Positions 1-9,509 of a stretch of DNA of 64,000 bases are shown here, one piece after another; within the stretch, counting starts at the first letter, position 1, and each line of letters starts with the position of its first letter. The position numbers and the translations under genes are program-made. The DNA comes from Trematomus loennbergii (lineage: Eukaryota; Chordata; Actinopteri; Perciformes; Nototheniidae), in assembly GCA_012861695.1 (NCBI GenBank), contig JAAOOA010000060.1:6112683-6176682 (forward strand), read 5' to 3'. Under the pieces are notes generated by a model. That model did not search any database. It had not been told where the DNA came from and worked only from the letters and a program-made list of their open reading frames with translations.

Positions 1-126
1 GGAGCAACAAAATACCTTTCAGGCTGGGCTTCTGGCAGTGCTAAGCGAGCTGATTAAATCCAACAGGCCTTCAATACAAAAATTAAGAAAAACTTGTCGT
101 CGTTGATAAACTGTACAATGACTTGT

Positions 127-245
127 TGGGAGGCGTGTGGTGCAGTGGTCTGGTGCGTTGGTGTTCGGATCAGGGGAGCACAGGTTCAAACCCCACTGCA
201 GTCAGGATGTCGTTGTGTCCCTGTTATTATATTGTTTTGATACTA
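127..245 (+). mobile_element. tRNA-derived SINE, 5' part
   Basis: A polymerase III A-box-like TGGTGCAGTGG lies at 138-148 and a B-box-like GGTTCAAACCC at 183-193, the spacing of a tRNA-derived promoter. The following body (GCAGTCAGGATGTCGTTGTG) also occurs, diverged and on the other strand, in the SINE at 55108-55312, so both belong to one family. This copy loses similarity after about 230 and lacks the family's 3' tail. It is a SINE rather than a tRNA gene because the tRNA arms do not pair and the SINE body follows. Confidence 0.75.
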
Positions 246-983
246 CTGACACTTATTGATCTGCTGCTGATAAATAAAAGAGAACCTACATTGCGATTAA
301 ACAGAAAATGTATCTTGCTTATTTCTCCTGACACTTTATCTTTATGGTGACCTGTGTAGCATCCTATACATCACATGTAAGTGATTATTCTGATACCATC
401 ATGACACCATGAAACTGGCGAAGCTTTATTTATTGTGTCCCACCCCATATATGTGTCTTTGAAAAAGATCATTCAATTGTATTTCAAAATGGCGTCCATC
501 AACACAAACACTATTTATAGAAAGATAAATGGTTAAGTTTGTAATTAACAGTGTTGTGAGTTCAATATTTTAATTAATTATAGTAAGGGAACATAGGAGG
601 ATATATAATAAAGGTGTTAACTGCTGAGCATATTTACTGTGCAATACTACAGACATGTTAGTGGTATTATTTCTTATCTAACTCTTTCCTATGGTCAGAC
701 AAATCAGAAGTCATTTAAACAATTTCAGATTGTTCTTTTTGTTTCTCAATTGATTTTCCAGAATATGCACCACCTAGGCACAGACTTTATATCACAAATA
801 AATGAATGACATGTACTACAGTAATTGATTATATTGATATTGCCTACTCAGATATAAATGTGTATAAAATGAAATCAATTCAAAGTTTCTTGCTGCTTTT
901 AATGCAATTCATGGCTGCAGGGCAAACGTCCAAAATCCTTATTCTACAATCATTTAATCAAGACACTTGTGTATATTTTACTT
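246..983. other. AT-rich stretch, no gene seen
   Basis: No coding frame, terminal repeat or RNA gene could be supported here. The sequence is AT-rich and looks like old decayed repeat or neutral DNA. Confidence 0.5.
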
Positions 984-1390
984 TTATTTGTAGTAAACAA
1001 AAAAATATGAATGGTTGTCATCAAGCTGGGTCGCCGGTAAGGCAGTCCATTCCTCCCTGTACTCATCACCACGACGCTCACACAGGTTATGCAATACGCA
1101 ACATGCTGCCACCTGGATTTTGATATTGTCCATGTTGCAGTCGTTTCGCTTCATCAAGCACCGCATATCTGGAACACATACAAAGACACAAATTAGCCCT
1201 ACATAACTCCATAAATCCTACATTAGATAGTATTAATGTGATTTACTGAACGTACCATTGCTGTTCTTTGGGCGTGATAACGGTCATCATCCTCAGCTGT
1301 CCTACGACGAAACATGTCCATAGCGTGTGCTTGTCGCCGTCCAGTCCTTTTGTTAAGGCTTCTTAACCGCCTTCGCCTCCGACTCAGCAT
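984..1390 (-). pseudogene. PIF/Harbinger transposase remnant
   Basis: Read on the minus strand, residues from 1168 down contain RCLMKRNDC followed by VAACCVLHNLCERRGDEY, the conserved C-terminal block of HARBI1-like DDE nucleases (family knowledge). This block ends in a short tail with a stop at 984. It is preceded by a splice-acceptor-like sequence (TGTGTTCCAG). A second basic open stretch (Met at 1390, MLSRRRRRLRSL...) runs to a possible donor at 1256. Joining these two pieces is not in frame, and the central catalytic region is absent, so this is a decayed or internally deleted copy. The Harbinger-like terminus at 1650-1792 probably belongs to the same element. Confidence 0.75.
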
Positions 1391-1515
1391 TTCTATTGCA
1401 TTTGAATGGTCGATCTGTATTTTTATTTGTGGCTGAGTTATTGGCTTAAATAACTCCGTTACGAAGCTGTATTACACGAGCACCAAAACGTCAACAGAAG
1501 CATACAGCGGAAGCG

Positions 1516-1648
1516 GAAGCTTTTCTTCTTCTTCTCTCGGTTTTTTGGCGGATTGCAACTTTAAGGTGCATACCGCCACCTACTGTACTCGCCGTGAAGT
1601 TGTTTGCAGCCTGCCAGGAAAATCTAAGCAGAAGAAGAAGAAGTGACG
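1516..1648. mobile_element. Short MITE-like repeat with CTTCTTCTT/GAAGAAGAAG ends
   Basis: The stretch starts with TTTTCTTCTTCTTCTCTCGG and ends with AGCAGAAGAAGAAGAAG, an inverted pair, and encloses a core mentioning GGTGCATACCGCCACCTACTG that I recognise as a dispersed fish repeat. About 130 bp, no coding potential. Confidence 0.5.
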
Positions 1649-1649
1649 T

Positions 1650-1792
1650 CAGCGGCTCATTTGCCTAATCCACCCCCAGGAACTCATTTTGGTGTGAACG
1701 CGATCTGCTTTAGTTCGTCAGAACTAAAAGAACTCTCATGAACTAAAGTTCTCAGGAACTACTGTGGGAAAAGTACTTGGTGTGAACGCGCC
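1650..1792. mobile_element. Harbinger-like terminus (TIR and subterminal repeats)
   Basis: The right edge CTTGGTGTGAACGCGCC is followed by TTA (1793-1795), the TSD class used by PIF/Harbinger. Internally the sequence repeats and inverts a GAACTAAAG/AGTTCATGAG motif, as subterminal transposase sites do. With the transposase remnant at 984-1390 it suggests the right end of one Harbinger element. The left end was not found. Confidence 0.5.
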
Positions 1793-1795
1793 TTA

Positions 1796-2303
1796 TGTAT
1801 TTTCAAGCTAAAGGTGATACACAAACACAATATATTAAATATATAAAGACATGTTACATTTCAAAAGCATATATTACTATGTTTAGGACAAACAATTAAA
1901 GACTGCTTTAATTGAACAAATTCTACAAAATAAAAGTGGCAGATTTGCTTTTACCAGACCTAGGTTGCATACCAACACAATTAGGAACATGCTCACATCT
2001 TACTATGTTGGTCTGAAGAGCTGAAGCATTCATACACAATGGATAAAAACGGTGTTGTCTCATTCTATATCCTGTGAGAAAATGATATACATTTGGCATT
2101 AAAAATTCGACATACTATTCCTAGCCTGAGGAAGATATGAATAATCAACAGATTTTAATGGAATCTCTGACATTTTCATGTAGAATAAAGACAAAAGAGT
2201 GATTATACAAATTACATTTATTGAAATTTGAACCAGAAGAAGTCTCAAAGAATGTTTTAAATAAAAGGACATAAAACAAAAAAGTGGATAATAATAAAAT
2301 CTA
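1796..2303. other. AT-rich stretch, nothing recognised
   Basis: No ORF, terminal repeat or RNA gene could be supported between the Harbinger-like end and the TTAA-flanked MITE. Confidence 0.5.
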
Positions 2304-2307
2304 TTAA

Positions 2308-2678
2308 AGGTGGGGTATGTAATTTATTTCAGAAACACTTTTTGTTATATTCCATGGAATGCTCTTAACATCCCGATAGCAATGAATATATTAAATGCTT
2401 TGACAATAAATACATAAAAAATGTAATCTGTGGAAGCCGTAGTACTGTAAAAAGCATGACCAATCATTTTAGCCGGCCCGGCTAAAATAACTGGATGGCC
2501 TACCTGCCTGTCAGCCTTCCATCTGTGCACAAACTTATCTCGTGCCCTCATTGGTCATGTGCGCGTTCGTGTGTGTTGGAGGAGGGGCTCTGTAAGGAAG
2601 TCGCAGATTTTCTCCGGTTGTGTATTTTCTAATTCTAGCGCACTCGAGCTGGTTTCTCCAAAATTACATACCCCACCT
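2308..2678. mobile_element. TTAA-flanked MITE, copy 1 (degraded TIRs)
   Basis: The element begins AGGTGGGGTATGTAATT and ends AATTACATACCCCACCT and is flanked on both sides by TTAA (2304-2307 and 2679-2682), the TSD of piggyBac-type transposons. A second copy at 17484-17865 shares the interior (for example GCCGGCCCGGCTAAAATAAC). In this copy the left TIR has lost the stretch carrying GGCTCGAG. No transposase is encoded. Confidence 0.8.
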
Positions 2679-2682
2679 TTAA

Positions 2683-3790
2683 ATGTATATGTAAAGACAT
2701 TTGGTCAAATGAAATGACACTGAGCCAGTGATAACAGCAACACCCAGCGTGGATGAAGCTGGTGCAGGTCTTTCTTCATGCCCCCCTCCGTGCTGTCCCC
2801 TCAGAGGAAGTGGGAAAACGGGATAAGACTCTGGACACCACGCTGTCTCAATGATCCACACTGTTAATATGAGGAAAATAAATGTTTTAGGAAATGAAAA
2901 ATATGAAGTTAACAAATAAAACACAGCTCAGGGGCAGTCATGGACGGTAGGTTTTCCTACAAAGTTAACTCAGCCTCCATTGATTTTCATATCAAATTAG
3001 CGTGTTAATAAAATAAGCTATCATGGCTTATACTTGCATATCTAAACAGAATCATGAAAGCCTGTTGGTAGAGTCAGGCACACAAGTCCGTTTGAGTGTG
3101 TGCGCCGGTGTCTGAACGCTCACTCACTGCTAGCTATGTAGCTAACTGTTAGGCTACTTAGCTTGCATTGTTATGGATCTAAAGGTAGCAAAAGCTAACT
3201 TTCATAGCACAGCTTTACTTCTCACTTAACACAATAAAGAAACAGACCGTATAGTACAGCACAAACAACACAAATGATCAATACTTACATATATTTTCAC
3301 TTGTAGTATTATAATAATTGTTAATGCTGGTTCTTCTGGGGGTGTTCTATCCAGGCTCAGCTGCCTGCACTGTACACTTGCTGGAGGACTGGGCTGTCAC
3401 TCAAAAACTGAGTAGCCAATGGGGACGCACCCCTGAAAGTCCCGCCCACCTGGGAGGTTTGTGTCAGAATCTCAAACAAAAAGTGAAGGAGCGCAAATGA
3501 GAGTGCTGCAGCGAGAGCAAAAGTCTGATCATTGAGAAAGAAGAAACAAGAACTGCAAACAAAAACCTATGTCAAAACAAAGAAAAAAGACTTATAGTTT
3601 ACATGATTACACAAATGATTTGTTTGCAAATTATAGTTTTATTTTTGAAATTTATTTTATTTTGCTTGACTCATTTTTCTTCTTCTTTTAAACTCCTAGT
3701 TTTGCTTTATTCTGAGAAAGTGTTGCTTTATCTTTATGATACAAAACTAATCCCATATACTTAGCGATACCCAGGAAGAAAACATGAAAT
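2683..3790. other. No gene recognised
   Basis: This 1.1-kb stretch holds only short chance ORFs. I see no splice-bounded exon, TIR pair or RNA gene in it. Confidence 0.45.
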
Positions 3791-4019
3791 CTCCAACGAG
3801 GCGTTTTGGGGAGGTCTTTTCTGTGTTAGAGTTTTACTCCCTACAGGGTGTACTTTGAGGGTCCCATGTCATGCTTTTCCGGTTATTACCCGTCCCGTTG
3901 TGTGTTATGAAGGTTTTTATGCATGTAAACGGTGTGCAGAGTCACAAACCCTCAAAGTACACTCTGTAGCGAGTAAAACTCTAACACAGAAAATACCTCC
4001 CCAAAACGCCTCGTTGGAG
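3791..4019. repeat. Inverted repeat with 71-bp arms
   Basis: The left arm (3791-3861) starts CTCCAACGAGGCGTTTTGGG and the right arm (3949-4019) is its imperfect reverse complement, ending CCCAAAACGCCTCGTTGGAG. The loop is about 87 nt. The arms differ at only a few positions. It probably forms the left part of the nonautonomous element that ends near 4684. Confidence 0.85.
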
Positions 4020-4044
4020 ATACGTCATTGTCTATTTGATTCTT

Positions 4045-4096
4045 CCATTTCGTTCCGGGTACGGCATGATGTCAAGCCGTACCCGGAACGAAATGG
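4045..4096. repeat. Perfect 20-bp hairpin
   Basis: CCATTTCGTTCCGGGTACGG (4045-4064) and its exact reverse complement (4077-4096) enclose a 12-nt loop. A further pair of ATTGGTCCA/TGGACCAAT motifs lies just downstream, so the element is rich in fold-back structure. Confidence 0.9.
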
Positions 4097-4140
4097 ACCA
4101 ATCCGTGGAGCCGTTACGTTACGTCCGCGGAACCGTTACG

Positions 4141-4684
4141 TTAAGCCCCCGCTGATTGGTCCAAATTGACCAATCCACGGACTTCCTCACACACACATCT
4201 GTGTGCAGAGAGCAGGCAGCTCAGCTGATTTCTCCTCCCTGGCTGCAGGCTGATAACAGACAGTTGGGATCGCGGCAAAATTCTCTCTGCAGACCCATTC
4301 TCACAGCGTTTATCAACCTTTTTCTTACTCCATATCAAGCCATACTTATTGTTTTTACTTAGGCTGTGACTTTGTGTGTGCTCAGGATGAGTTTGGCTGT
4401 GTATCGCTAACAAGGAAACAACACCTCCACAGAGCTCAGCGCGATTCACAACGTCCCGACCAATCAGAGCACACTGTGCTCACAGGGAGGGTGGGGGCTG
4501 GAGCTATTGGAGCTACAACGAGCCGTTAAAGGTAGAGAGTGAGATTCAGTGAATACACGTAGTTTACAGAGATGCTGTATGAGAAACCAATGTGAGTTTG
4601 GAAAATTGCACAATATAAATCTATTCTAGTAGACCTCAACAATGGAATTATGATCAGTGGAAATGGCCATGACATGGGCCCTTT
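4141..4684. mobile_element. Nonautonomous TIR element, right part
   Basis: The stretch ends with ATGGCCATGACATGGGCCCTTTAA, shown here as its tip GACATGGGCCCTTTAA, preceded by GACCTCAACAATGGAATTAT. I recognise this 3' end as a widespread teleost noncoding DNA element. A matching start could be the GGTCCCATGTCATG near 3860 inside the inverted repeat, but that is unproven. No coding sequence. Confidence 0.5.
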
Positions 4685-4689
4685 AAGGT

Positions 4690-5570
4690 GCAGCATTTCG
4701 ATGATCTGAAATGAACTCTACTGCACTAGTACTCCCCTAAGCAGCCAGCTTGAAATTAGGACTTGCTTGTCATTGTATTTTCATGTTTCTTTAAAGAAAG
4801 ATGAACTTGTCCACATTCCTTGCCGAAAGGGCAGATCTGCTGGCACTAATGTCTCCTGCTGTGGAGAACACCCTCTCGCTAGGGACAGAGGTAGCAGATA
4901 CAGCCAGGTAGCGCTTTGCTAACATGGCAACATAAGGATATTTGGCGTTTGTAATAGCTTTGGCTCGGTCTAAACTTTTTGCGAGTGGTGGAGGCTTAAC
5001 TGCTAGTGGGAGTTGGGTTTGCACTTCAGTAATTTTTCTTTTGGTACCGGTGATATTCACGTTCGGGTGATGCCTTTTCAAATATGTGTGCAAGTTTGAC
5101 GTATTGCCAGCCGCGTAACCAATGTTAGTTGAACAATACCGACTAACAGCTTTGGTTCGGTCCACCTGTCTTTGTCCGTCATCCTTGTACGTAACTGCGA
5201 AACCAAAATGTTCCCAAACCGGAGACTTCAATGATGCTGGAGGATTTTCGAGCTCAACTTTATCTGCGTTCGCCATTTCGCCAGTTCCTCAAATTACTGA
5301 CTAAATTTGAACGCATCCCTGTGACCAGCTCTCATAGTATGCCTCTCGTCCAATGAAATGACTTGGTTGCTCTATGACGCGTTGAACCCAATGGGAGAAA
5401 ATTAAACTGAATGCTGCGACGCAGCACCTGAGATTACTTCCAAAAAGTTGTTCACGTTCTACATTTTTTCACGTTTAACGTTATATTCGTTCGGTACACA
5501 CGTATGTACCGAACCGAAGGACCCATACCTAATAATTTCGGTACGAATACGTATACCGTTACACCCCTAC
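4690..5570 (-). mobile_element. Internally deleted hAT transposon
   Basis: The right edge, read on the minus strand, begins GTAGGGGTGTAACGGTATAC followed by copies of the GGTACGRAY/CGAACCG motif, a terminus I recognise from fish hAT elements. The element encloses the short transposase-derived ORF at 4791-5276. The 3' tip near 4690 was not delimited and no TSD could be fixed. Confidence 0.65.
4791..5276 (-). CDS. hAT transposase derivative: BED finger joined to C-terminal dimerisation domain
   Basis: This 161-residue ORF is intact. Residues about 17-72 resemble a BED zinc finger (WEHFGF near the start, NTSNLHTYLKRHHP at the end), but the first expected zinc cysteine reads Ser (KAVSRYC). Residues about 113-161 are a typical hATC dimerisation block (LAKRYLAVSATSVPSERVFS, then NVDKFIFL). 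The RNase H-like catalytic core between them is missing, so the protein cannot be a transposase by itself. A DNA-binding plus dimerisation remnant could in principle bind element ends or compete with full transposase, but that is inference. The start Met is the first in frame and precedes the finger by a normal distance. Confidence 0.8.
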   Translation of the reverse strand: MANADKVELENPPASLKSPVWEHFGFAVTYKDDGQRQVDRTKAVSRYCSTNIGYAAGNTSNLHTYLKRHHPNVNITGTKRKITEVQTQLPLAVKPPPLAKSLDRAKAITNAKYPYVAMLAKRYLAVSATSVPSERVFSTAGDISASRSALSARNVDKFIFL

Positions 5571-5721
5571 TATCCGGTCATAGTCCGGTAATTACCTGCT
5601 AACGGAAACTCTGCTACACAATACTTATTATTATTATTATTGAAACATGACCGGTAAATTTCAAATTTGTCCGGTAAAATAAATTCTTTCCGGACATTTG
5701 ACCAGCAAGAAAAAATCCTAG

Positions 5722-6071
5722 CGGAAACCCTGCTCCATGGTGGGATGCATATGGCGGTTTAAATATCCACTTTATGCCTTTAGGTAGCAGATTACTTTGG
5801 ATTTTATGATGATCCAGGTTGTATATGGCTTCCCTTAGCTGCCGCTCTGAAGCAACATAGTGAATTCCGTTGTCTGATCTGAACTCTGCACTTGACATCT
5901 TCTGCAGATAAACCTGCGGATGGCATTTATGCAGGAATCTGTGTCGAGAGTAGAGAAGCCATTTCCAGGTGTATTGAATGGCCACGCTTCACCGTAATAG
6001 GTCCAAAGTAGTCAGTGCCAATGTGAGTGAATGGGGCGGGTCTGGTATTACACGGGCTGTTGGGAGATCTG
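5722..6071 (-). pseudogene. BEL/Pao retrotransposon integrase remnant
   Basis: On the minus strand I read FTHIGTDYFGPITVKRG near 6030-5980, then in another frame FRSDNGIHYVASERQLREA and GIKWIFKPPYASHHGAGF near 5890-5730. These are the first and second Asp segments and the NPP segment of BEL/Pao integrase cores (family knowledge). At least one frameshift lies between the TDYFGP and RSDNG blocks. No LTRs or other pol domains were found nearby, so it is a small, old fragment. It abuts the palindromic MITE at 6096. Confidence 0.8.
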
Positions 6072-6095
6072 CCATCTTTTGCTCTCCCACTCTTT

Positions 6096-6279
6096 GGCCG
6101 TTTCTCAATGTCGAGTATACCTGCTGCAGAGCCACTATTTCAAGTATACTACATCATCGAGTGGCGCCGAATGCTGGGCATTTAACATGCATTTAAACAG
6201 TCCTTCGGTGCCACTTGATGACGTGGTATACTTGAAATAGTGGCTCTGCAGCAGCTCTACTCGACATTGAGAAACGGCC
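6096..6279. mobile_element. Fold-back MITE, GGCCGTTTCTCAATGTCGAG family
   Basis: The left arm starting GGCCGTTTCTCAATGTCGAG (6096) is mirrored by CTCGACATTGAGAAACGGCC ending at 6279, with about 70-bp near-complementary arms and a loop of about 40 nt. Related termini occur at 14311-14375 and 60335-60722. No coding sequence. Confidence 0.85.
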
Positions 6280-6522
6280 TGTCTCTTTGTCTCCTAAAAA
6301 ACACACACTGGTTGATGACTCCCTTGCAGCAGCGTTAGCATGAGGGATCCAATAGATTTGTCATAGCTTAGACAGCATATGGTTCCTCCCACTTTGCCCT
6401 ATCTACTCGTGTATATCCTTCAGAATGAGTTGGGTGAGGTGACTTTTCTGGCTAACAATAACAGGGTTTTGACATGTTCTGGCATGGAAGCCTTCCGCAA
6501 TCTTCCTCCAACTATTAACATA

Positions 6523-6612
6523 ATACATGTTATTTATATAGGGGTTTTCCTGGTGCTCAAAGCGCTTTACAAGCAAGTAAAGAACGATAACAACAAAAGT
6601 AAAAAGTGCTAA
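6523..6612. repeat. LINE-3'-tail-like fragment
   Basis: TTATTTATATAGGGGTTTTC followed by GTGCTCAAAGCGCTTTACAA resembles the common fish repeat motif found at LINE 3' ends (compare ATTTATATAGCACC at 23858 in the L2 copy). It is short and old. Confidence 0.4.
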
Positions 6613-7765
6613 GCTAGGTGGAATAGGGGCTAGGGGTGAAGCAACATGAACGATCAGGATTTGATCACATAACACATATAAATATGTGGATTTGAAATAT
6701 CCCATTTATCCACAGTGCTTATAAAGTAATGACCTGGGTTTTGTACTGCCCTGAATAAAACACTCTGTAACCGAATTTAGTACAGACAGTGAGAAACATT
6801 ATAAATGGTGCATATAGATGACCTCTAATCAGCTTAAATAAAATCCATTGAAAAATGATTTAAATCAGCAATGCTATATTTAATTAGCAAAGCTTATTTT
6901 CGCTGTTCAAAATTCTTGTTTTGTAACAGCATGGCGGACATTATGTCTGCCAAAAGAAATAGGTTTTCCACATTCATAAAATGTACGAAATGGGAAACCT
7001 GGTCATACACACATATTGAAATACATGAGATGGGAGGGAATCCAGACAGTCGTATAGAGGACATGGAAAGGAGAGGTGGAGTGCATGACATTGATGGCAG
7101 ATTGGGATGTTTTAAGACAGGTAGTGATGTCATCAGAGTGCCCCAATGGCCTTGGGCTACGGGAGCAACCTCACCTAATCTGTTTGCGGTCGAATAGTCC
7201 ATTTAGCTTAGGAACCTTCCTAACGGAGTGAAATGACCCGGAAGTCCTCAGTGGCAGCCATGATAAGTGCCGTTCGAATTCTCTAAATTAAAGGAAAGGA
7301 GGTTTCAAACCCTTATAAACATCCTTTAGCTTAGGAACCACTGGACCTTCCTTTATGAAAGGAGAGGAGAAAATGCTGCCCCACAATGCCTTGCGGCCGC
7401 AGCATTTGCCGTTACACAACAGTCGGCCGTTCACGGAAACAACCGATTATGACAGAGAAATTAAATGAAAGTTACGGTGCTTATTAAGCATTTTAAAACG
7501 TATGTAGTAAGTTGCCAACGTGCTTGTTTGAACGTTCATCAGTATTATAATCAAAAGGAGAAATATGAACGTTACTTTTTAATGAAATGATCAGATAAAG
7601 TCAACATGTCAGTCTTTACTGAGCTGTGTGGGGTTTGTTCAACTTTTAAAAGATGTTTGAATGGTGATATACACAGTGATAGATGTTAAGGACTAACGTT
7701 ATAATAAATACATTTTGTATTTATTTTAAGATCTTTTCATAGTTCATACAATCATACGTATTGGG
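6613..7765. other. No gene recognised; decayed repeat
   Basis: The phrase TTTAGCTTAGGAACC occurs twice (near 7202 and 7328), in company with ACCTTCCT, which suggests a decayed element, but I could not delimit it. No exon-like or RNA-like structure was seen. Confidence 0.4.
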
Positions 7766-7767
7766 AT

Positions 7768-9037
7768 CATTTAGTGGGAATGCTGATACAGCATTCCAAC
7801 TATATGTTATGCTACGGACAAAATTCTTCTTATTATTATTCCATCCAATTATTTTGTCCGTCTTCTCCTCCCACATTCAACATCGCAGAAACTCCGTTCA
7901 AACATCAAAACGTTCAGCTCGGTCGGGAATCAATGGCTATTACTTTTATCATTCATAACTTTAATAATTCCAGAGATACATCCCATAATTCATCAAATGT
8001 TTGTATTTTTTTGTATATCACCGGTCCATGCCTCAACAGCTCTACGACAAATGCCCAAATCTGAGATCTCACCATATGCCGTTTCCATGGAAACGCATCC
8101 CTCGCCATAAAAGACGATGTCCCTTTGAAAATGTTCAAAAAGTGCTCAAAATTCACATGTGTGCTAACAGTCCAGCCGTGAAGACATCTACGAGACAGTT
8201 TTGAGATTTCTTCAAATGCCGTTGCCATGGTAACACAAGGCTCGCCATGAAACACGGTTTTCTCATAACTTCAGTGAAAATGCTCCAAACAGCCCAAAAC
8301 TTCACAGGTTTGGTAACGATGCAGCCATCAACGCATCTAACCGTATTATGGGGTGTCATCAAATGCCGTAGCCATGGCGACAGACCACTCGCCATGAAGC
8401 ACGATGTCGCTGTAAGTCCAATGGACACGGTCCGATCGTCCCCCAATCTTCACTTGTGTATCACCGGTCCATGCCTCAACAGCTCTACGCCAAATCTGAG
8501 ATCTCACCATATGCCGTTTCCATGGAAACTCGCCATAAAAGACGATGTCGCTATAACTCCTATGAAAATGTTCAAAAAGTGCTCAAACTTCACATGTGTG
8601 CTAACAGTCCAGCCGTGAAGACATCTACGGGACATGCCGTTGCCATGGCAACACAATGCCCGCCATGAAACACGGTTTTCTCATAACTTCAGTGAAAATG
8701 CTCCAAATGGCCCAAAACTTCACAGGTTTGGTAACGATGCAGCCATCAACGCATCTAAGCTTATTATGGGATGTCATCAAATGCCGTTGCATGGCGACAG
8801 ATCATTCACCATCAAGTTAGTTCAAAGGTTTGCAGTTCAAATATTCTGCTGCTTTTCCAAGCCTTTTTACTCTCTTTTCTTCTCTCATCACACATTCAAG
8901 CCCCCAGTGTTCATGTATCATTTCAATCTAAATTTTTCACTTTCTTCTTACACATTACATTTCAGCATAGCTTTAGCGTCAGATTTTCAGCATAAAGCAT
9001 TCCCACTAGCAATTTCTTCAGGAATTGCATTCTCTAG
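7768..9037 (+). mobile_element. Helitron-like nonautonomous element
   Basis: The 3' end carries an 8-bp-stem hairpin GCAATTTCTTCAGGAATTGC (9009-9028), a 5-nt spacer and CTAG (9034-9037) followed by T, which is the layout of a Helitron 3' end (CTRR before T). The 5' side carries the palindrome GGGAATGCTGATACAGCATTCC region near 7775-7797; a TC after A occurs at 7767-7768. There are no TIRs or TSDs, as expected for Helitrons. No Rep/helicase coding is present. The class assignment is inference from end structure. Confidence 0.45.
8015..8817 (+). repeat. Two-copy tandem repeat, period about 444 bp
   Basis: TATCACCGGTCCATGCCTCA starts at 8015 and again at 8459, and the two units stay closely similar through TATTATGGGRTGTCATCAAA. 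Within each unit CCATGGAAAC and GCCATGGNNAC motifs recur at shorter intervals, so an older, shorter periodicity is likely. The second unit is shorter. It lies inside the Helitron-like element. Confidence 0.85.
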
Positions 9038-9509
9038 TTTGTATTAATGTGGACCGGAGGGAGAGGGTGACGAGCATAAGTTTCACTTTCCTTTTTTATT
9101 TAAATTCCAACTTTGGTCATGAAGAATATGTTTCTCTGTTGTCCACGTTCTTAAAGCATAAAACAGTAGCATCAGGGCATGGTGCAGAGTCTTGAAATGT
9201 GCTTCTCAATCTGTGGTTTGCCTGCTATGATAAATTAGAATGTCTCATGTATACACTGGGCTGATTAGTGCCATGTACAGACTGCAAATCCCCACTAACC
9301 TCATTTAGACTTTATCCCAGCAAATACCACATAATAATAACTGCACGTTAGCAGCAAACGACTACTTAACACATCGGTCTGGATCAAGAATGGCCATGCC
9401 TATTGTGTAATATTTACCACATGCAGCAAGTGTTAGAAGTATTCGTTGTTCTCGCGTCCAGGAGAGAAGCTTAGAATCAAGAGACTAATGGAGTCTCCGG
9501 AAAGGTTCA

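Noticed and set aside
127..230. tRNA gene
   Set aside because: A and B boxes are present but the arms do not fold as a tRNA and a SINE body follows.
8247..8618. 123-residue ORF in the tandem repeat
   Set aside because: The frame is carried through by the repeated CCATGG words and has no recognisable domain.
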